64,000 bases of DNA from assembly GCA_948144175.1 (NCBI GenBank), contig CANXME010002149.1, positions 2,460,001 to 2,524,000 on the forward strand. Reading direction: 5' to 3'. Shown one piece after another: positions 33,769 through 44,372 of this stretch. Below the pieces are notes generated by a model. That model searched no databases and was not told the origin of the DNA. It worked only from the letters and a program-made list of their open reading frames with translations. Source of the DNA: Closterium sp. NIES-65. Lineage: Eukaryota > Streptophyta > Zygnematophyceae > Desmidiales > Closteriaceae. Numbering within the stretch: position 1 is the first letter of the stretch; each line of letters begins with the position of its first letter. A program made the translations under genes and the position numbers.

Positions 33769-35248
33769 TCAGAGCGCAGCCTCACCTGTACCTGAGGGCG
33801 CAGACGCGTTGGCACCTAGAGCAGCAGCCTCACTTGCACCTAGCGCAGCAGTACCAATGCCCGGGTCGGGCGGGAAACACCGGTAACAGTCACCCTTATC
33901 ACTAATAGTCACAGCATACATGGCAGCAAGGATAGCATCAAAGTCAAGATCATAGATAGCAACACCTGCCCTAGACAGCTCTCCCCAGCGGGGGATCTCA
34001 CTAGCATCCGGGAACTGCTGACGCCAAGCGTCCGTCAGGCGGCAAAAGCAACGCTGGGTGGGGTGGGCACCCCCACACTGCTCACCAGCGCGCTCGCCGG
34101 AGCGAAGGACGTAGGTGTACGGACCGAAACCCCCACCACGCTGACGCTGCGTGTACCACTCACGGAGCTGCTGAGGAGGGGGGATGTCCCGAGAACGCTG
34201 CTGCTGCTGCTGGCGCTGACCACCACCGGAGCCGCAACGCTGCGAAGCACCACCTCGACCAGCTCTACCTCCTCCACCACCGCCGCCTCCACCTCCGCCA
34301 CCACCGCTGCCTCCGGTCCCACCGCTACCGCCTCCGCCGCCTCCGCCTCCGCTGCTGCCCCGCACCTCCACCCCCGCCGCCACTCCCACCGCCACCCCCA
34401 CTCCCTCCGCCGCCTCCACTGCCACCTCCACCACCCTCGCTAGCTCCACCCGCGCCCTTGCCCCCCTTGCCCTTGCCAGAGCGACGTCTCCCGCTAGGGG
34501 CAGACGCCGCACCGACCGACTCAAGACCAACGAGGTCGGCCGCAGCAGCAGAGGCGATAGAGGGCAACAGGGGGGAAGGGGAACACCCCTCAAAGATGGG
34601 GGTGCGAGGGTCACCACGAGAGGCTCCTACAGCGACTATGCTCTTCTCCGCTGCTAGGAGGGCCTTCTCAAGGAGGTCAACAGTGAGAGTGGTGGGACAG
34701 ACTGAGAGGAAGTGGTCCCTGACTACGCGAAGGGAGTGAGGGAGGCGGGTGACTATATAATAGAGAGTGATGTACATGGGGGGGGGGTTCTTGGCGCAGA
34801 ACTCAGCAGGAAGCGTGGCGCGGTAGCGAGTGTCACTAGTGCGGAGGTGCGTAATGAGGTCAGCGACTGTGGGAAAGGCAGCAAGGTCAGGGAAGAGGTA
34901 CGGTAGCATGAGGCGGCTCAGTGCAGCAGTGGCAGGGGAAGAGTAGCGCGCAACTACAGCGTCGTACAAGGTCTGAGCACTCTTGTATTGACTAAAGTGC
35001 GCGCGCTCAGTGGTAGGCAGGTGGCGACGCACAGCAAGACGTGCAGCAGCATCGCGCGTGGCCCACTGGGAGCGAGCAGTGGGGTCAGCATCAGCAGCAG
35101 GGGCAGGAGAGGCGCCAGAGGTGAGGTCAAAGAGAGAGAGACCGTCTGCCCTATCGCACTGTAAGAACAGCTGCAGGTCGTCGACCCAGACGTCAAAGTC
35201 AATGGCTCGACCTTCAGCGTCAAAAGCGAGGACACTAGGGGTAGCCAT
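33769..35248 (-). pseudogene. gag: E4 gag, frameshift in the Gly tract and a terminal TGA
   Basis: I chose Met at 35248 (MATPSVLAFDAEG) over an in-frame Met at 35272 because E3 and E1 start at the matching place. The capsid-like region is in frame through the C10 run coding NPPPMYI, where E3 has shifted. It contains VGASRGDPRTP and enters a polyglycine tract (about 34250-34440), where the frame changes. Next is PPQQLREWY (near 34160). The zinc-finger-like site follows at about 34045-34125, with its first Cys replaced by Tyr (GPYTYV). DAILAAMYAVTIS leads toward protease. A TGA at 33769-33771, where E3 codes Ser, is shared with E8. Confidence 0.88.
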
Positions 35249-35289
35249 GACAACAGTAGACCAGCAGTGCAAGCAGTAGGGGGAGGGCA

Positions 35290-36200
35290 GTGCAGTGACA
35301 GAGGGGCTGTGCTCACCGGACAGGGTTGCTCGGGCGGCTCAGCGGTAGGGCGGCTCGGCAGCTCGGCGGCTCGGCTGCACGGCGGCTGGGCCGCTCGGCT
35401 GCAGGCCGACCCGGCGGCTCGGCGGCTCGGCTGCTCTGCTGCTGGGCGGCTCGGTTGTGCTGCTGCAGGGCGGCGCGGCGGTCGGCGGCTCGGCTGGCAG
35501 GGGCGGCTCGGGCGGCTCGGGCGGCGGGCGGCGCTGCAGAAGTTGAAGGCGGCGGGGCCGTAACTGAAGGCGGCGGGGCCGCAATTGAGGGCGGCGGGGC
35601 CGCAGCTGGGGGCGGCGGGGCCGCAGGTGAGGGCGGCGGGGCCGCAACTGAGGGCGGCGGGGCCGCAACAGAGGGCGGCGGGGCCACACGTGAGGGCGGC
35701 GGGGCCGCAAATGAGGGCGGGGAGGCCGCAGGTGAGGGCGGCGACGGGGCCGCAGTTGAGGGAGGCGTCGGGGCCGCAGGGGAGAGCGGCGACGGGCCGC
35801 AGGTGAGGGCGGCGACGGGGCCGCAGCTGAGGGCGGCGACGGGCCGCAGGTGAGAGCGGCGACGGGGCCGCAGGTGAGGGCGGCGACGGGGCCGCAGCTG
35901 AGGGCGGCGACGGGCCGCAGGTGAGAGCGGCGACGGGGCCGCAGCTGAGGGCGGCGGCGGGGCCGCAGGTGAGGGCGGCGGGGCCGCAACAGAGGGCGGC
36001 GGGGCCGCAAGTGAGGGCGGCGGGGCCGCAATTGAGGGCGGCGACGGGCCGCTGGTGAGGGCGGCGATAGGGCCGCAGGTGAGGGCGGCGATGGGGCCGC
36101 AACCGAGGGCGGCGACGGGCCGCAACTGAGGGCGGCGGGGCCGCAAGGGAGGCCGCTAGGGCGGCTCGACGAATGCAGAGAGGGGAGCGCGACTCGGGGA
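35290..36200 (-). repeat. E4 GC-rich repetitive leader
   Basis: Tandem units of about 24 bases (GAGGGCGGCGGGGCCGCA and variants) cover 35560-36140. CGGCTCGG-type repeats lie nearer gag. Overlapping frames of several hundred codons on both strands follow from the repeats and are not called. Confidence 0.8.
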
Positions 36201-36234
36201 GCGCGCTCCGGGCAGGAAAAAAAAAGTTGGATGT

Positions 36235-36280
36235 GGTGGGCCCTAGGCACAGTTCCCTTGAGGGAACCTACTCGATACCA
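36235..36280 (-). promoter_or_regulatory. E4 primer binding site, post-primer hairpin and GGGCCCACC box
   Basis: Minus strand: TGGTATCGAGTAGG, then stem GTTCCC, loop TCAA, GGGAAC (plus coordinates 36252-36267), then GGGCCCACC (36235-36243). Confidence 0.85.
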
Positions 36281-36401
36281 TGAGAAACTTAGAATGAGAA
36301 TGAGTGACTAAGGAATGGAAGTGATACAAATATGCAACCCTAGAAATGTGTACCCCATATGGGCTACCCCACTATAGCCTACACAATATTATAATTTGAC
36401 A
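36281..36401 (-). repeat. E4 5' LTR
   Basis: 121 bp, the partner of 27347-27467, followed by ACTAT. Confidence 0.94.
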
Positions 36402-36406
36402 ACTAT

Positions 36407-36706
36407 CAGATCAAGACTGATGCAGGCAGAAGCACTAAAACCAGAATTGGTAGGAACAGTTTTGAAACGGGTTCTCCCGCCGCACGGTTGGACTTCGCCA
36501 TAATAAGGAAATGTACCCCTTATAGTAAATGGTTAGTTAGGACTTTTCGTATTCCTTCGTATTCTTATATAAACCAATGTATGCATCTGCTATTATCACT
36601 TCATTCATTTACATTCACTTTGATATGAGGTCACTCACTTCCGCTGCAGTATCTCTGCAATCAATCGTGAGCCAATCCTGACTAAGTCCCCTTTGGGATT
36701 GTAACA
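36407..36706 (+). repeat. E0 3' LTR, right part
   Basis: Continues the LTR from 27346 after the ACTAT duplication and ends ATTGTAACA. It is AT-richer than the rest of the window and has a TATATAAACC box near 36566-36576, a plausible promoter element. The E0 target duplication cannot be checked because its left end is outside the window. Confidence 0.7.
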
Positions 36707-36711
36707 ATGAC

Positions 36712-36882
36712 TAGGGAAAGAAGGACGATACAAGAAGGGTGTCGAGAGTTTTAAATGTACCCCCTAAGAAGTACCCCACTACAACCTAATAATACTATAA
36801 CCATATGCTAATTTGGGGGCATAAAAACATGCAAAGCAACCAACTGGTTTAAAGACCAGTTAAGAGGAGCAACAACACAACG
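36712..36882 (-). mobile_element. Copia 3' relic, LTR and polypurine side (split by E5)
   Basis: TGTACCCCCTAAGAAGTACCCC and the following bases resemble the E1 LTR on the same strand. GGGGGCATAAAAACATG and a TGGTTTAAAGACCAG stretch match the 3' region of these elements in altered form. It continues after E5 at 44065. I infer a decayed minus-strand element. Confidence 0.55.
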
Positions 36883-37015
36883 TGTCAAACTATAATGTTG
36901 CTTATGTTGTGTAGGCTATAGTGGGGTAGCCTATACGGGGTACAACCCAATTAGGGTTAGTACTTGTACTCAGTTTGATGTCAATGCAATCATTCTTGCT
37001 CGTTAGTTTTTGACA
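36883..37015 (+). repeat. E5 5' LTR
   Basis: 133 bp with the shared TTAGGGTTAG core. The partner at 43938 lacks about six bases and ends TTTACA. Confidence 0.9.
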
Positions 37016-37062
37016 TGGTATCAGATCAGTAGGTCCGTAGGACCGTTTTTTTCGGGCCCACC
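37016..37062 (+). promoter_or_regulatory. E5 primer binding site, post-primer hairpin and GGGCCCACC box
   Basis: TGGTATCAGATCAG is followed by stem GGTCC, loop GTA, GGACC (37032-37044) and GGGCCCACC (37054-37062). Confidence 0.82.
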
Positions 37063-37079
37063 ATTACCTAGTGACCGAC

Positions 37080-37800
37080 TGCGGTTACCACGTTACCCCA
37101 CGCCCTGCCCTACACTGCGCCATCAGCGCGCGCCCTGCCCTGCCCTGCCTTGCATCACACTGCCCGTGTACGCCCTGCCCTGCCCCGCGTCGCAATGCCC
37201 CGCGCACGCCCTGCCCTGCCCCGCGTCGCGTTGCACGGCGCACGCCCTGCCCTGCCCCGCGTCGCGCTGCCCTGCGCACGCCCGGCCCTGCTCCGCGTCG
37301 CGCTGCCCTGCGCACGCCCTGCCCTGCCCTGCGTCGCGCTGCCTAGCGCACGCCCTGCCCTGCCCCGCGTCGCGCTGCCTAGCGCACGCCCTGCCCTGCC
37401 CCACGTCGTGCTGTCCCGCGCATGCCCTGCCCTGCCCCGCGTCACGCTGCCCCGCGCACGCCCTGCCCTGCGCGTCGCGCCCTGCTGCAGCCCGTGCGTC
37501 GCTCCCTAATGCAGCCTGCACGTTGCGCCCTGCTGCCCTGCGCGTCGCGCCCTACGGTAGCCCGCGCATCGCGCTCTGCTGCCCCGCGCGTCGCGCTCTG
37601 CTGCAGCCCGCGCGTCGCGCCCTGCTGCCCCGCGCCTCGCGCCCTGCTGCAACCCTCGCGTCGCGCCCTGCTGCCCTGCGTGTCGCGCCCTGCTGCAGCC
37701 CGCGCGTTGCGCTCTATTGCCCTGCGCAGTGCGCGCCCTGCTGCCCGCACCGCCCAGGCCGAGCCGCGCCGCCCAGCCCGAGTCGCCCTGCCCAACCCGA
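37080..37800 (+). repeat. E5 GC-rich repetitive leader
   Basis: Units of about 38 bases such as CGCACGCCCTGCCCTGCCCC repeat to 37470, then GCGCGTCGCGCCCTGCTGC variants to 37745. No gene is supported. Confidence 0.78.
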
Positions 37801-37978
37801 TCCGCCCTGCTGCTCGTGCTACTGCTGCTGCTGGTGGAGGTGCTGCTAGGAGTGCTGGACGTGCTGCAGCCTAGCCTCACCAAGCCACTCTGCTGCTCTT
37901 ACGGTTGCTACTGCTGCTCGTGCTACTGCCTTCCCTCCGTACTGCCCTACTGGTCGCGCGCCTCCTTGCTTGCCCGCT

Positions 37979-40900
37979 ATGACTTCACTTCGTAGTAGCA
38001 GTGGGAGTGGTGACGGCGGTGGTGGCAGCAGTGGGAGTGGTGGCTGCCGTAGTAGCAGTCGCGGTGGAGCTGTTCAGTGCGAAGTTTCTGGCGGTGGCCA
38101 GATGCAGCTGCAGCGGCGTCCGCGCGAGACTCTTACGCCCCAGCGGCATCTGCAGCTTCGTGAGTGGTACGCTCAGGGTGGGGGGACTTGGAGTACTGTT
38201 CGCTGCCCGTACGACATTCGCACAAGTGATCGGGCTGGTCAGACTTGCGGGACAGTTGGTCACACACAGGCTCGCTGCTTCGCCTGTCTGAGCGACGACT
38301 GGCGTGCAGTCTCTGACAACAAGGCTGAGCTCCCCCGCTGGCTAGAGCTGCTTCGGAACAAGGTGGATATCTTTGCTCTAGACTATGACACTATCCTCAC
38401 TGCTATGTATGCCTTAACTATTAGTACTCAGGGTGACTGTTACCTGTGTGTGCTGCTTGACTCTGGTATAGCGGCTGCTGCTTTAGGTGCTGGTGAGTCT
38501 GCTCTCTTTGGTACTGCGCCTGCTGAGGCCTTGCACACCTTCACACTTGACTCAGGTGCTTCCCGCTGCTTCTTTCGTGACAGCACCACAGTCACACCAC
38601 TCGCAGCACCGGTTGTAGTCTCTCTGGCTAACCCCTCTGGGGGACCGGTTCTTGCACGTTCCTCCACTGTTCTCCCGTGCCCGGTGGTTCCGTCTGGCTC
38701 ACTGTCAGGTCTTCACCTCCCCTCATTCTCTACAAACTTGGTGAGCAAAGTCGTCCTTCAGGATGAATGGGTTAATACATTTACTCCTGGAGGACACCGT
38801 ATGGCAATCTGCACGTGTGCACGGACGGGCCGTCACCTGGCAACGTTCACCCGTCGGCCTGGGTCGAGCCTGTACACAGTGACTACTGAGCCTCCTCATG
38901 TAGCTGCGTCTGCGTCCGCCTCAGGTCAGCTAGCAGCCCCCTGTTTGTGTCGCCTCCTGTCGCACCAGACTCTCCTTTTGCACCACCGCCTAGGTCACCC
39001 CTCCCTGCCACGCCCCTGTGGCATGCACTCCCGCCTCCTTGTCTCTGGTCTTCCCAGGTCTCTGCCTCCCCTCCCACCCTCGCCTGTCCCTCCCTGCCTT
39101 CCCTATGTCGAGGGGCGACAGCGCGCCGCTCCTCACTCCTCGTTTCCCCCGACGCCTACTCCCCTGCAGGCTCTCTACATGGACATGTGGGGCCCAACCC
39201 ACGTCCAGGGACAGGGCCGGGAGTGATACTTTCTGCTGGTTGTTGACGACTACTTGCGCTACACCACGGTCTTCCCCTTGCGCAACAAAAGGGGGGTCCC
39301 TTGTGTTTTGATCCCTTGGATCCGCGCTGTCCGTCTCCAGCTCCGCGAGCGGTTGGACACGGACCTCCCTATCCTGCGTCTGCACTCTGACAGAGGTGGC
39401 GAGTTCTCCTCCGACCTCTTGCAGGACTTTTGTCGTGGGGAGGGCATCCTCCAGTTGTTCACGCTTCCGGCCTCTCCGCAGCAGAATGGGGTTGCTGAGC
39501 GCCACATTGGCTTAGTCACGGAGGTGGCTCGTACCTCCATGATCCATGCGACTGCTCCCCATTTTCGGTGGCCGTTTGCGGTCCGGTACGCTGCGCATCA
39601 GCTCAACCTCTGGCCCCGTGTCTCCTTGCCGAAGACCTCGCCTACACTGCGTTGGACGGGAGAGGTTGGCGATGCGTCGATGTTTTGGGTCTGGGGCTGT
39701 CATGCCTTTGTCTGCGATACCTCTGCGGACAAGCTCTCCTCGCGCGTTGTTCCCAGCGTCTTCCTTGGCTTTCCCCATGACGCGCCTGGCTGGCAGTTTT
39801 ACCACCCCACCTCGCGCCGTGTCCTACCCTCTCAAGACATCACGTTCGATGAGTCGGCTCCCTTTTACCGTCTCTTCCCCTTCCGCACTACCCCTCTCCA
39901 CCCCCCGCTGCTCTTCCTCGCTCCAGGTCCCCCTCCGGTAGACCCCCTCCCCCCTCAGGGTCCTGCTCCTTCAGGTGTGTCTCAGGTAGACCCACTCCCC
40001 TTGGTTGAGCCTGGCAAGGTCACTAGTGACTCTGGTGCTGCTCGGGGTGCTGCGTCTAGGGGTGCTGAGCCTGCGGTTGCGGAGCCTGGGCGTGCGGAGC
40101 CTGGAGGTGCTGAGCTTGAGCATGTGGAGCCTTGGGGTGCTGAGCCTGAGCGTTCAGAGCCTGGAGGTGCTGAGCCTGAGCGTTCGGAGCTTGGGGGTGC
40201 TGAGTCTAGGGGTGCTGAGCCTAGGGGTCCAGCATCTACACTACGGGAGCCTCTTTCACCACAACAGTTGCGCGAGTGGTACGCTTGGCACTGTAGCCTT
40301 TGGAGTGGCGTTGCTGGAGCTGGAGGCCCTGGAGCTGCTAGTCCTGGAGGTGCTGGAGGTAATGCTAGTACTGGAGGTACTGGAGGTGCTGGAGTTACTA
40401 GTCCTGGAGGTCCCACTGGTGCCTTGCCCCAGCGGTCTAGCTAGCGGGAGCCTCTCTCACCACAGCAGTTGCGCGAGTGGTACGCTCGGCGCTGTAGCCT
40501 TTGGAGTGGCGCTGCTGGAGCTGGAGGCCCTGGAGCTGCTAGTTCTGGAGGTGCTGGTGGTGGTGGCACTGCTGGTCCCGAGGGTGCTTGTGCTGGTGGC
40601 GGTGGAGCTGCCGGACCTGGTGGTGCTGCTATTGCTAGAGGTGCTGGAGGTTGTGGAGTTTCTGGAGCTGCAAGAGCTGGTGGTGCTGCTGCTGCTCGAG
40701 GTGCTGGAGCTGCTAGTCCCTGAGGTGCTCGTACTGGTGGTACTGGAGCTGCTGGAGTTGGTGGTGGTGCTGCTGCTCGAGGTGCTGGAGCTGCTAGTCA
40801 TAGAGGTGCTCGTACTGGTGGTACTGGAGTTGCTGGAGCTGGTGCTGCTACTGCTACTGCTTGTGCTACTGGAGGTGCTGGAGCTACTGGTCCCGGGGGT

Positions 40901-43708
40901 GCTCGTACTGGAGGCACTGGAGCGGTCGGAGCTGGTGGTGCTGCTGCTACTGGAGGTACCGGAGGTGCTAGAGCTGCTGGTCCCGGAGGTGCTTGTGCTG
41001 GAGGTACTGCAGGTGCTGGAGATGCTGGTCCTGGAGGTGCTTGTGCTGGAGGCACTGGAGCTGCCGGAGCTGGTGGTAGTGCTGGTGCTGGAGGTACTAG
41101 AGCTGCTGGCGATGGTGGTGGTACTGGTGCTGGAGGTGCTGGCGCTGCTCGTCCTGGAGGTTCTGGAGGTGCTCTCTCGCCGCAGCAGCTACGCGAGTGG
41201 TACACTCAGCACTGCCGCCTTCGGCATGGTGCTGCTTGGGCTAGAGGAACTGCGACTGGAGACGCGGGAGCTGGAGGTATTGGAGTGGTTGGAGCTGGTG
41301 GTGCTGCGAACACTGGATTTGTACGCACTGGAGCTGGTCACCCGGGAGCTGGAGGTGCTGGAGCTGGAGGCGCTGAAGCTGGAGTTTCTGGAGCTGGAGT
41401 TTCTGGAGCTGCTGGAGGCCCTGGAGCTGCTGGTACTGGTACTGGAGGTGTTGGTGCTGGAGGAGGTGGTGCTGGTGGTGCTGCACATCCGCGACTGTTC
41501 TTCGCTCCGCCGTCACCGTTGTCTATGCCGCCGCCTAGCTCGGTGCTTCGCCAGGTTCTTAGCCTCCCGTCTTCTACTGGTCTCCCGTTTCAGCCAGGCT
41601 CCCCACTGCCTGCTCCCTCTCCTTACACTGAGCAGACCGACTCGCTTACAGAGCGTCGTGAGCCTGCGTCTCGTCCTGCCTCGCCTGTTTGCGTTGTTCG
41701 CACTGGTCGTCGTGTTTCGCGTCAACGTCCTCCTCCTGTCCCCAGCACGCACCATATGGCACTTCGTCCTTCCTCTGTTCCACAGGGCGTCCCTCTGCCG
41801 TCTCCTCCTGCGTCCTCTCTTGCTGACGGACCCGACCCTGAGTCTGACTTGGTTCGTGCTGTCAGTCCTACTGTTACGCGTCTCTTAGCCACTGTTGTCA
41901 CTGACCCTTCGTTTAAGTCTGCTGCTGCGTCTGCCTTAGTCGCTAAGCTTGTTGACTTTGCCGCTGCTTGTCGTCTCGACTATGCCGCTAGTCTTGTTAC
42001 TGAGTCTGAGTATGTCTGTCCTTCGTCCGTCAGGAGTGAGTGTGCTCTTGGCACGGACGTCCTTGAGGATAGGCAGGAGGACTTTGAGTGTCTTGCAGGC
42101 GCTGTACCTCATCTCGTGGCCATGCTGCTTGCACCTGAGGGAGACCCGGATGCACCAGACATCCCGACCCCGCACTCTTACGTTGAGGCGATCGCGGGTT
42201 AGTACTCCTCTCACTGTCAGATAGACATGGACGCAGAGATGGCATCTTACGCCGACGCAGTTCCCCCTCCTAGTGCGAAAACAGTCGATGGCATGTGGAT
42301 TTCAGGGTGAAGTGGGCGCTGGCTTCTCCGCCTGTCTTCAATTCTCGTTACGTTGCACGAGGCTTAAGTCAGCGACGGGGAGTTGACTTCTTCCAGACCT
42401 TCTCCCCCACCCCAAAGATGACCACTCTTCGGGTGCTGCTACACGTTGCCGCTCGGCGTGACTACGAGCTTCACTCTCTTGACTTCAGCACAACTTTCTT
42501 ACAGGGCAGCATGCACGAGGAGATCTGGATGCGCTGTCCACCTGGCTTCACTGGGTCGTTTCCTGCAGGTACCCAGTAGAGCCTCCGACGACCAGTCTAC
42601 GGTCTCCGCCAGGCGCCTCCTGAGTGGCACGACACACTGAGGACGACACTTGCGGCACTTGGGTTTGCTCCTTCGACTGCAGACCCATCACTGTTTCTCC
42701 GCACCGACACTTCGCTGCCGCCACTCTACATCCTCGTTTACGTCAACGAATTGGTTTTTGCCACTGCTAACACTGAGGCTCTCGCCCTGGTGAATTCGGA
42801 CCTGCAGAAGAGACACACGTGCACAGACCTGGGTGAACTACGCATCTATCTCAGCTTGCAGATCACCCGGGACAGAGCATGGCGCACCATTACCCTGACC
42901 CAGTCACACATGGTGCAGCAGGTCCTTTAGCGCTTCAGCTTCACTTGGTCCTCGCCACAGTCCACTCCTCTGGCTACCGGTCACTCGCTCTCAAGTCCAC
43001 CTTCGGACGAGTCCGTAGAGCCGTATCCAGAACTAGTGGGCTGCCTCATGTACCTGATGACCTGCACTCGTCCTGACCTTGCGTACCCTCTTGGCCTTCT
43101 AGCACGCTACGTGGCTCTTGGTAGACACTGAAAGGTGCACTGGGATGCTGCGAAGAGGGTACTGCGTTACTTGTGCAGTACGTCGAGCATGGGGCTCGTG
43201 CTTGGAGGGCCCAGTTGTCCTCATTGGACCCTCAGACGCTTCTTGGGTTGACGACCTGGCTACGCAGCGATCATCTTAGGGTTACACGTTCAGCCTTGGC
43301 TCCGGCTCTGTTTCTTGGTGGTCTACCCGCTCGTCTTCTGTTCTCAGCTCCAGTTATGAGGCTGAGATCTACGCCATAGCCATGGCTGCACAGGAGTTAC
43401 GCTGGCTCACCTACCTGCTGGCCGACTTGGGAGAGCGGCCTCGTTCTCCTCCAGTTCTGTACATAGACAAGAAGGCTGCAATTGCCTTGTGTCAGAAGCA
43501 CAAACTGGAGCATGGAACGAAGCACATCGCTCTGCGTTACTTCCTTGGTCGAGAGTTGCAGCAGCGTGGTCACCTTTGTCTTGCTTACATGGCCACTTGG
43601 GCCAACACTGCTGATGTATTCACCAAGGCACTTCCGCCTGGTGATCATCAGCGCTTCTGTACTGTGTTGGGTCTTGTGTCTGCTTTGCCTCACTTGCTCA
43701 CTACGTGA
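37979..43708 (+). pseudogene. gag-pol: E5 gag-pol without capsid region, many lesions
   Basis: The ATG at 37979 is just upstream of Ser/Gly-rich codons, so the first ~200 Gag residues seen in E3 and E4 are missing. LREWY (38155) and a zinc-finger-like CPYD..C..H..C (38195-38280) follow. Protease LDSGAS is near 38549. Integrase has HHRLGHPS (38980), MDMWGP (39178), SDRGGEF (39385) and NGVAERH (39485), with a TGA at 39224. The very long linker (40030-41480) has GGAEP repeats, then Gly/Ala repeats and three [10 protein letters not shown] copies, with stops at 40442 and 40721. RT is shifted near 42302, has TAG at 42577 and 42928, and reads YVNE (42740) for YVDD. RNase H ends at 43708. Confidence 0.87.
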
Positions 43709-43937
43709 CTTTGCTTGTACTGTGATCGATATACTTGTACCTGCATGCTTATACCAGCTAGATTCTGATCACTGTACTGCTTGGTCCCATATCTATAACT
43801 ATGCATGTGAACTGGCCTTGTGGCCACATGCTTGTGCTCAGAGTGTGTGGTGACTTCGTGATCCACCCTGAGCTTGCTTTGCTTTTCTTGACTGGTCTTG
43901 TGACCCCTTGTTCTCCCCCACTTTGCCTATGGGGGTG

Positions 43938-44064
43938 TGTCAAACTATAATGCTGCTTATGTTGTGTAGGCTCTAGTCGGGTAGCCTATATGGGGTACAA
44001 CCCAATTAGGGTTAGTACTTGTTCTCATGTCAATGCAATCATTCCTGCTCGTTAGTTTTTTACA
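43938..44064 (+). repeat. E5 3' LTR
   Basis: 127 bp, preceded by CTATGGGGGTG and followed by CAAAG. Confidence 0.9.
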
Positions 44065-44290
44065 CAAAGCTCTGGGTGGATCAAGAAGTCACCTCACAGT
44101 CTGAGCACAAGAAATAGGCCACAAGGCCAGTCCATGAGCTTACATGTATATGTGTATATGAATGTTAGTACAAGACAAGTACATAAGTTGTGGTGGTCAC
44201 AAGACGGAAGGGCGTTGGTGAGGGTCTCTGAAGTGTTGACTGCTGAGGCCAGAAAGTCCAAATGTGCCTGGCCGCGTTGCTACTGTGAGA
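44065..44290 (-). mobile_element. Copia 3' relic, untranslated and RNase H side
   Basis: AAGCTCTGGGTGGATCAAGA, GAGCACAAG and GGCCACAAGGCCAGT match the 3' region of E1, E4 and E8 on the minus strand. Near 44195-44285 is a worn copy of the RNase H tail region. It joins 36712-36882 across E5. Nothing further is recognisable between 44291 and 44343 except a 22-base repeat described with the Harbinger element. Confidence 0.6.
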
Positions 44291-44343
44291 GTACGACGGC
44301 TCTGCCTACTGGGAATTAGTTGTAATCATTTTCCCTTGCATTA

Positions 44344-44372
44344 GGGCGCGTGTGGACTGTTTAGAAGTTCAA
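44344..44372. repeat. Harbinger left terminal inverted repeat
   Basis: GGGCGCGTGTGGACTGTTTA pairs with the complement of the right end, whose first nine bases GGGCGCGTG are identical. Similarity fades after about 25 bases. Confidence 0.8.

Larger units (their letters stand above)
27347..36401 (-). mobile_element. E4: Ty1/copia element inserted in the E0 LTR
   Basis: 121-bp LTRs (27347-27467 and 36281-36401) differ at two positions and are flanked by a perfect ACTAT duplication (27342-27346 and 36402-36406). Minus-strand order is LTR, TGGTATCGAGTAGG primer site, repetitive leader, gag, pol, TA-rich 3' region, polypurine tract, LTR. T-B (27838-29454) lies in its RNase H region. Without T-B it is about 7.4 kb. 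It shares three nonsense codons with E8. Confidence 0.95.
36883..44064 (+). mobile_element. E5: older, decayed Ty1/copia element
   Basis: LTRs 36883-37015 (133 bp) and 43938-44064 (127 bp) run TGTCAAAC to ACA. They differ by several substitutions and small deletions, more than any other pair here. Flanks CAACG and CAAAG are a 5-bp duplication with one mismatch. The order is primer site TGGTATCAGATCAG, repetitive leader, truncated gag, pol, polypurine tract CTATGGGGGTG, LTR. Gag lacks its capsid part and RT has lost its catalytic motif. Confidence 0.92.

Noticed and set aside
35313-36250. Overlapping open frames of 250-380 codons in the E4 leader on both strands
   Set aside because: They follow from stop-poor GC-rich tandem repeats, lack any domain, and lie between primer site and gag. 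The same happens in the leaders of E3, E5, T-B and E7.
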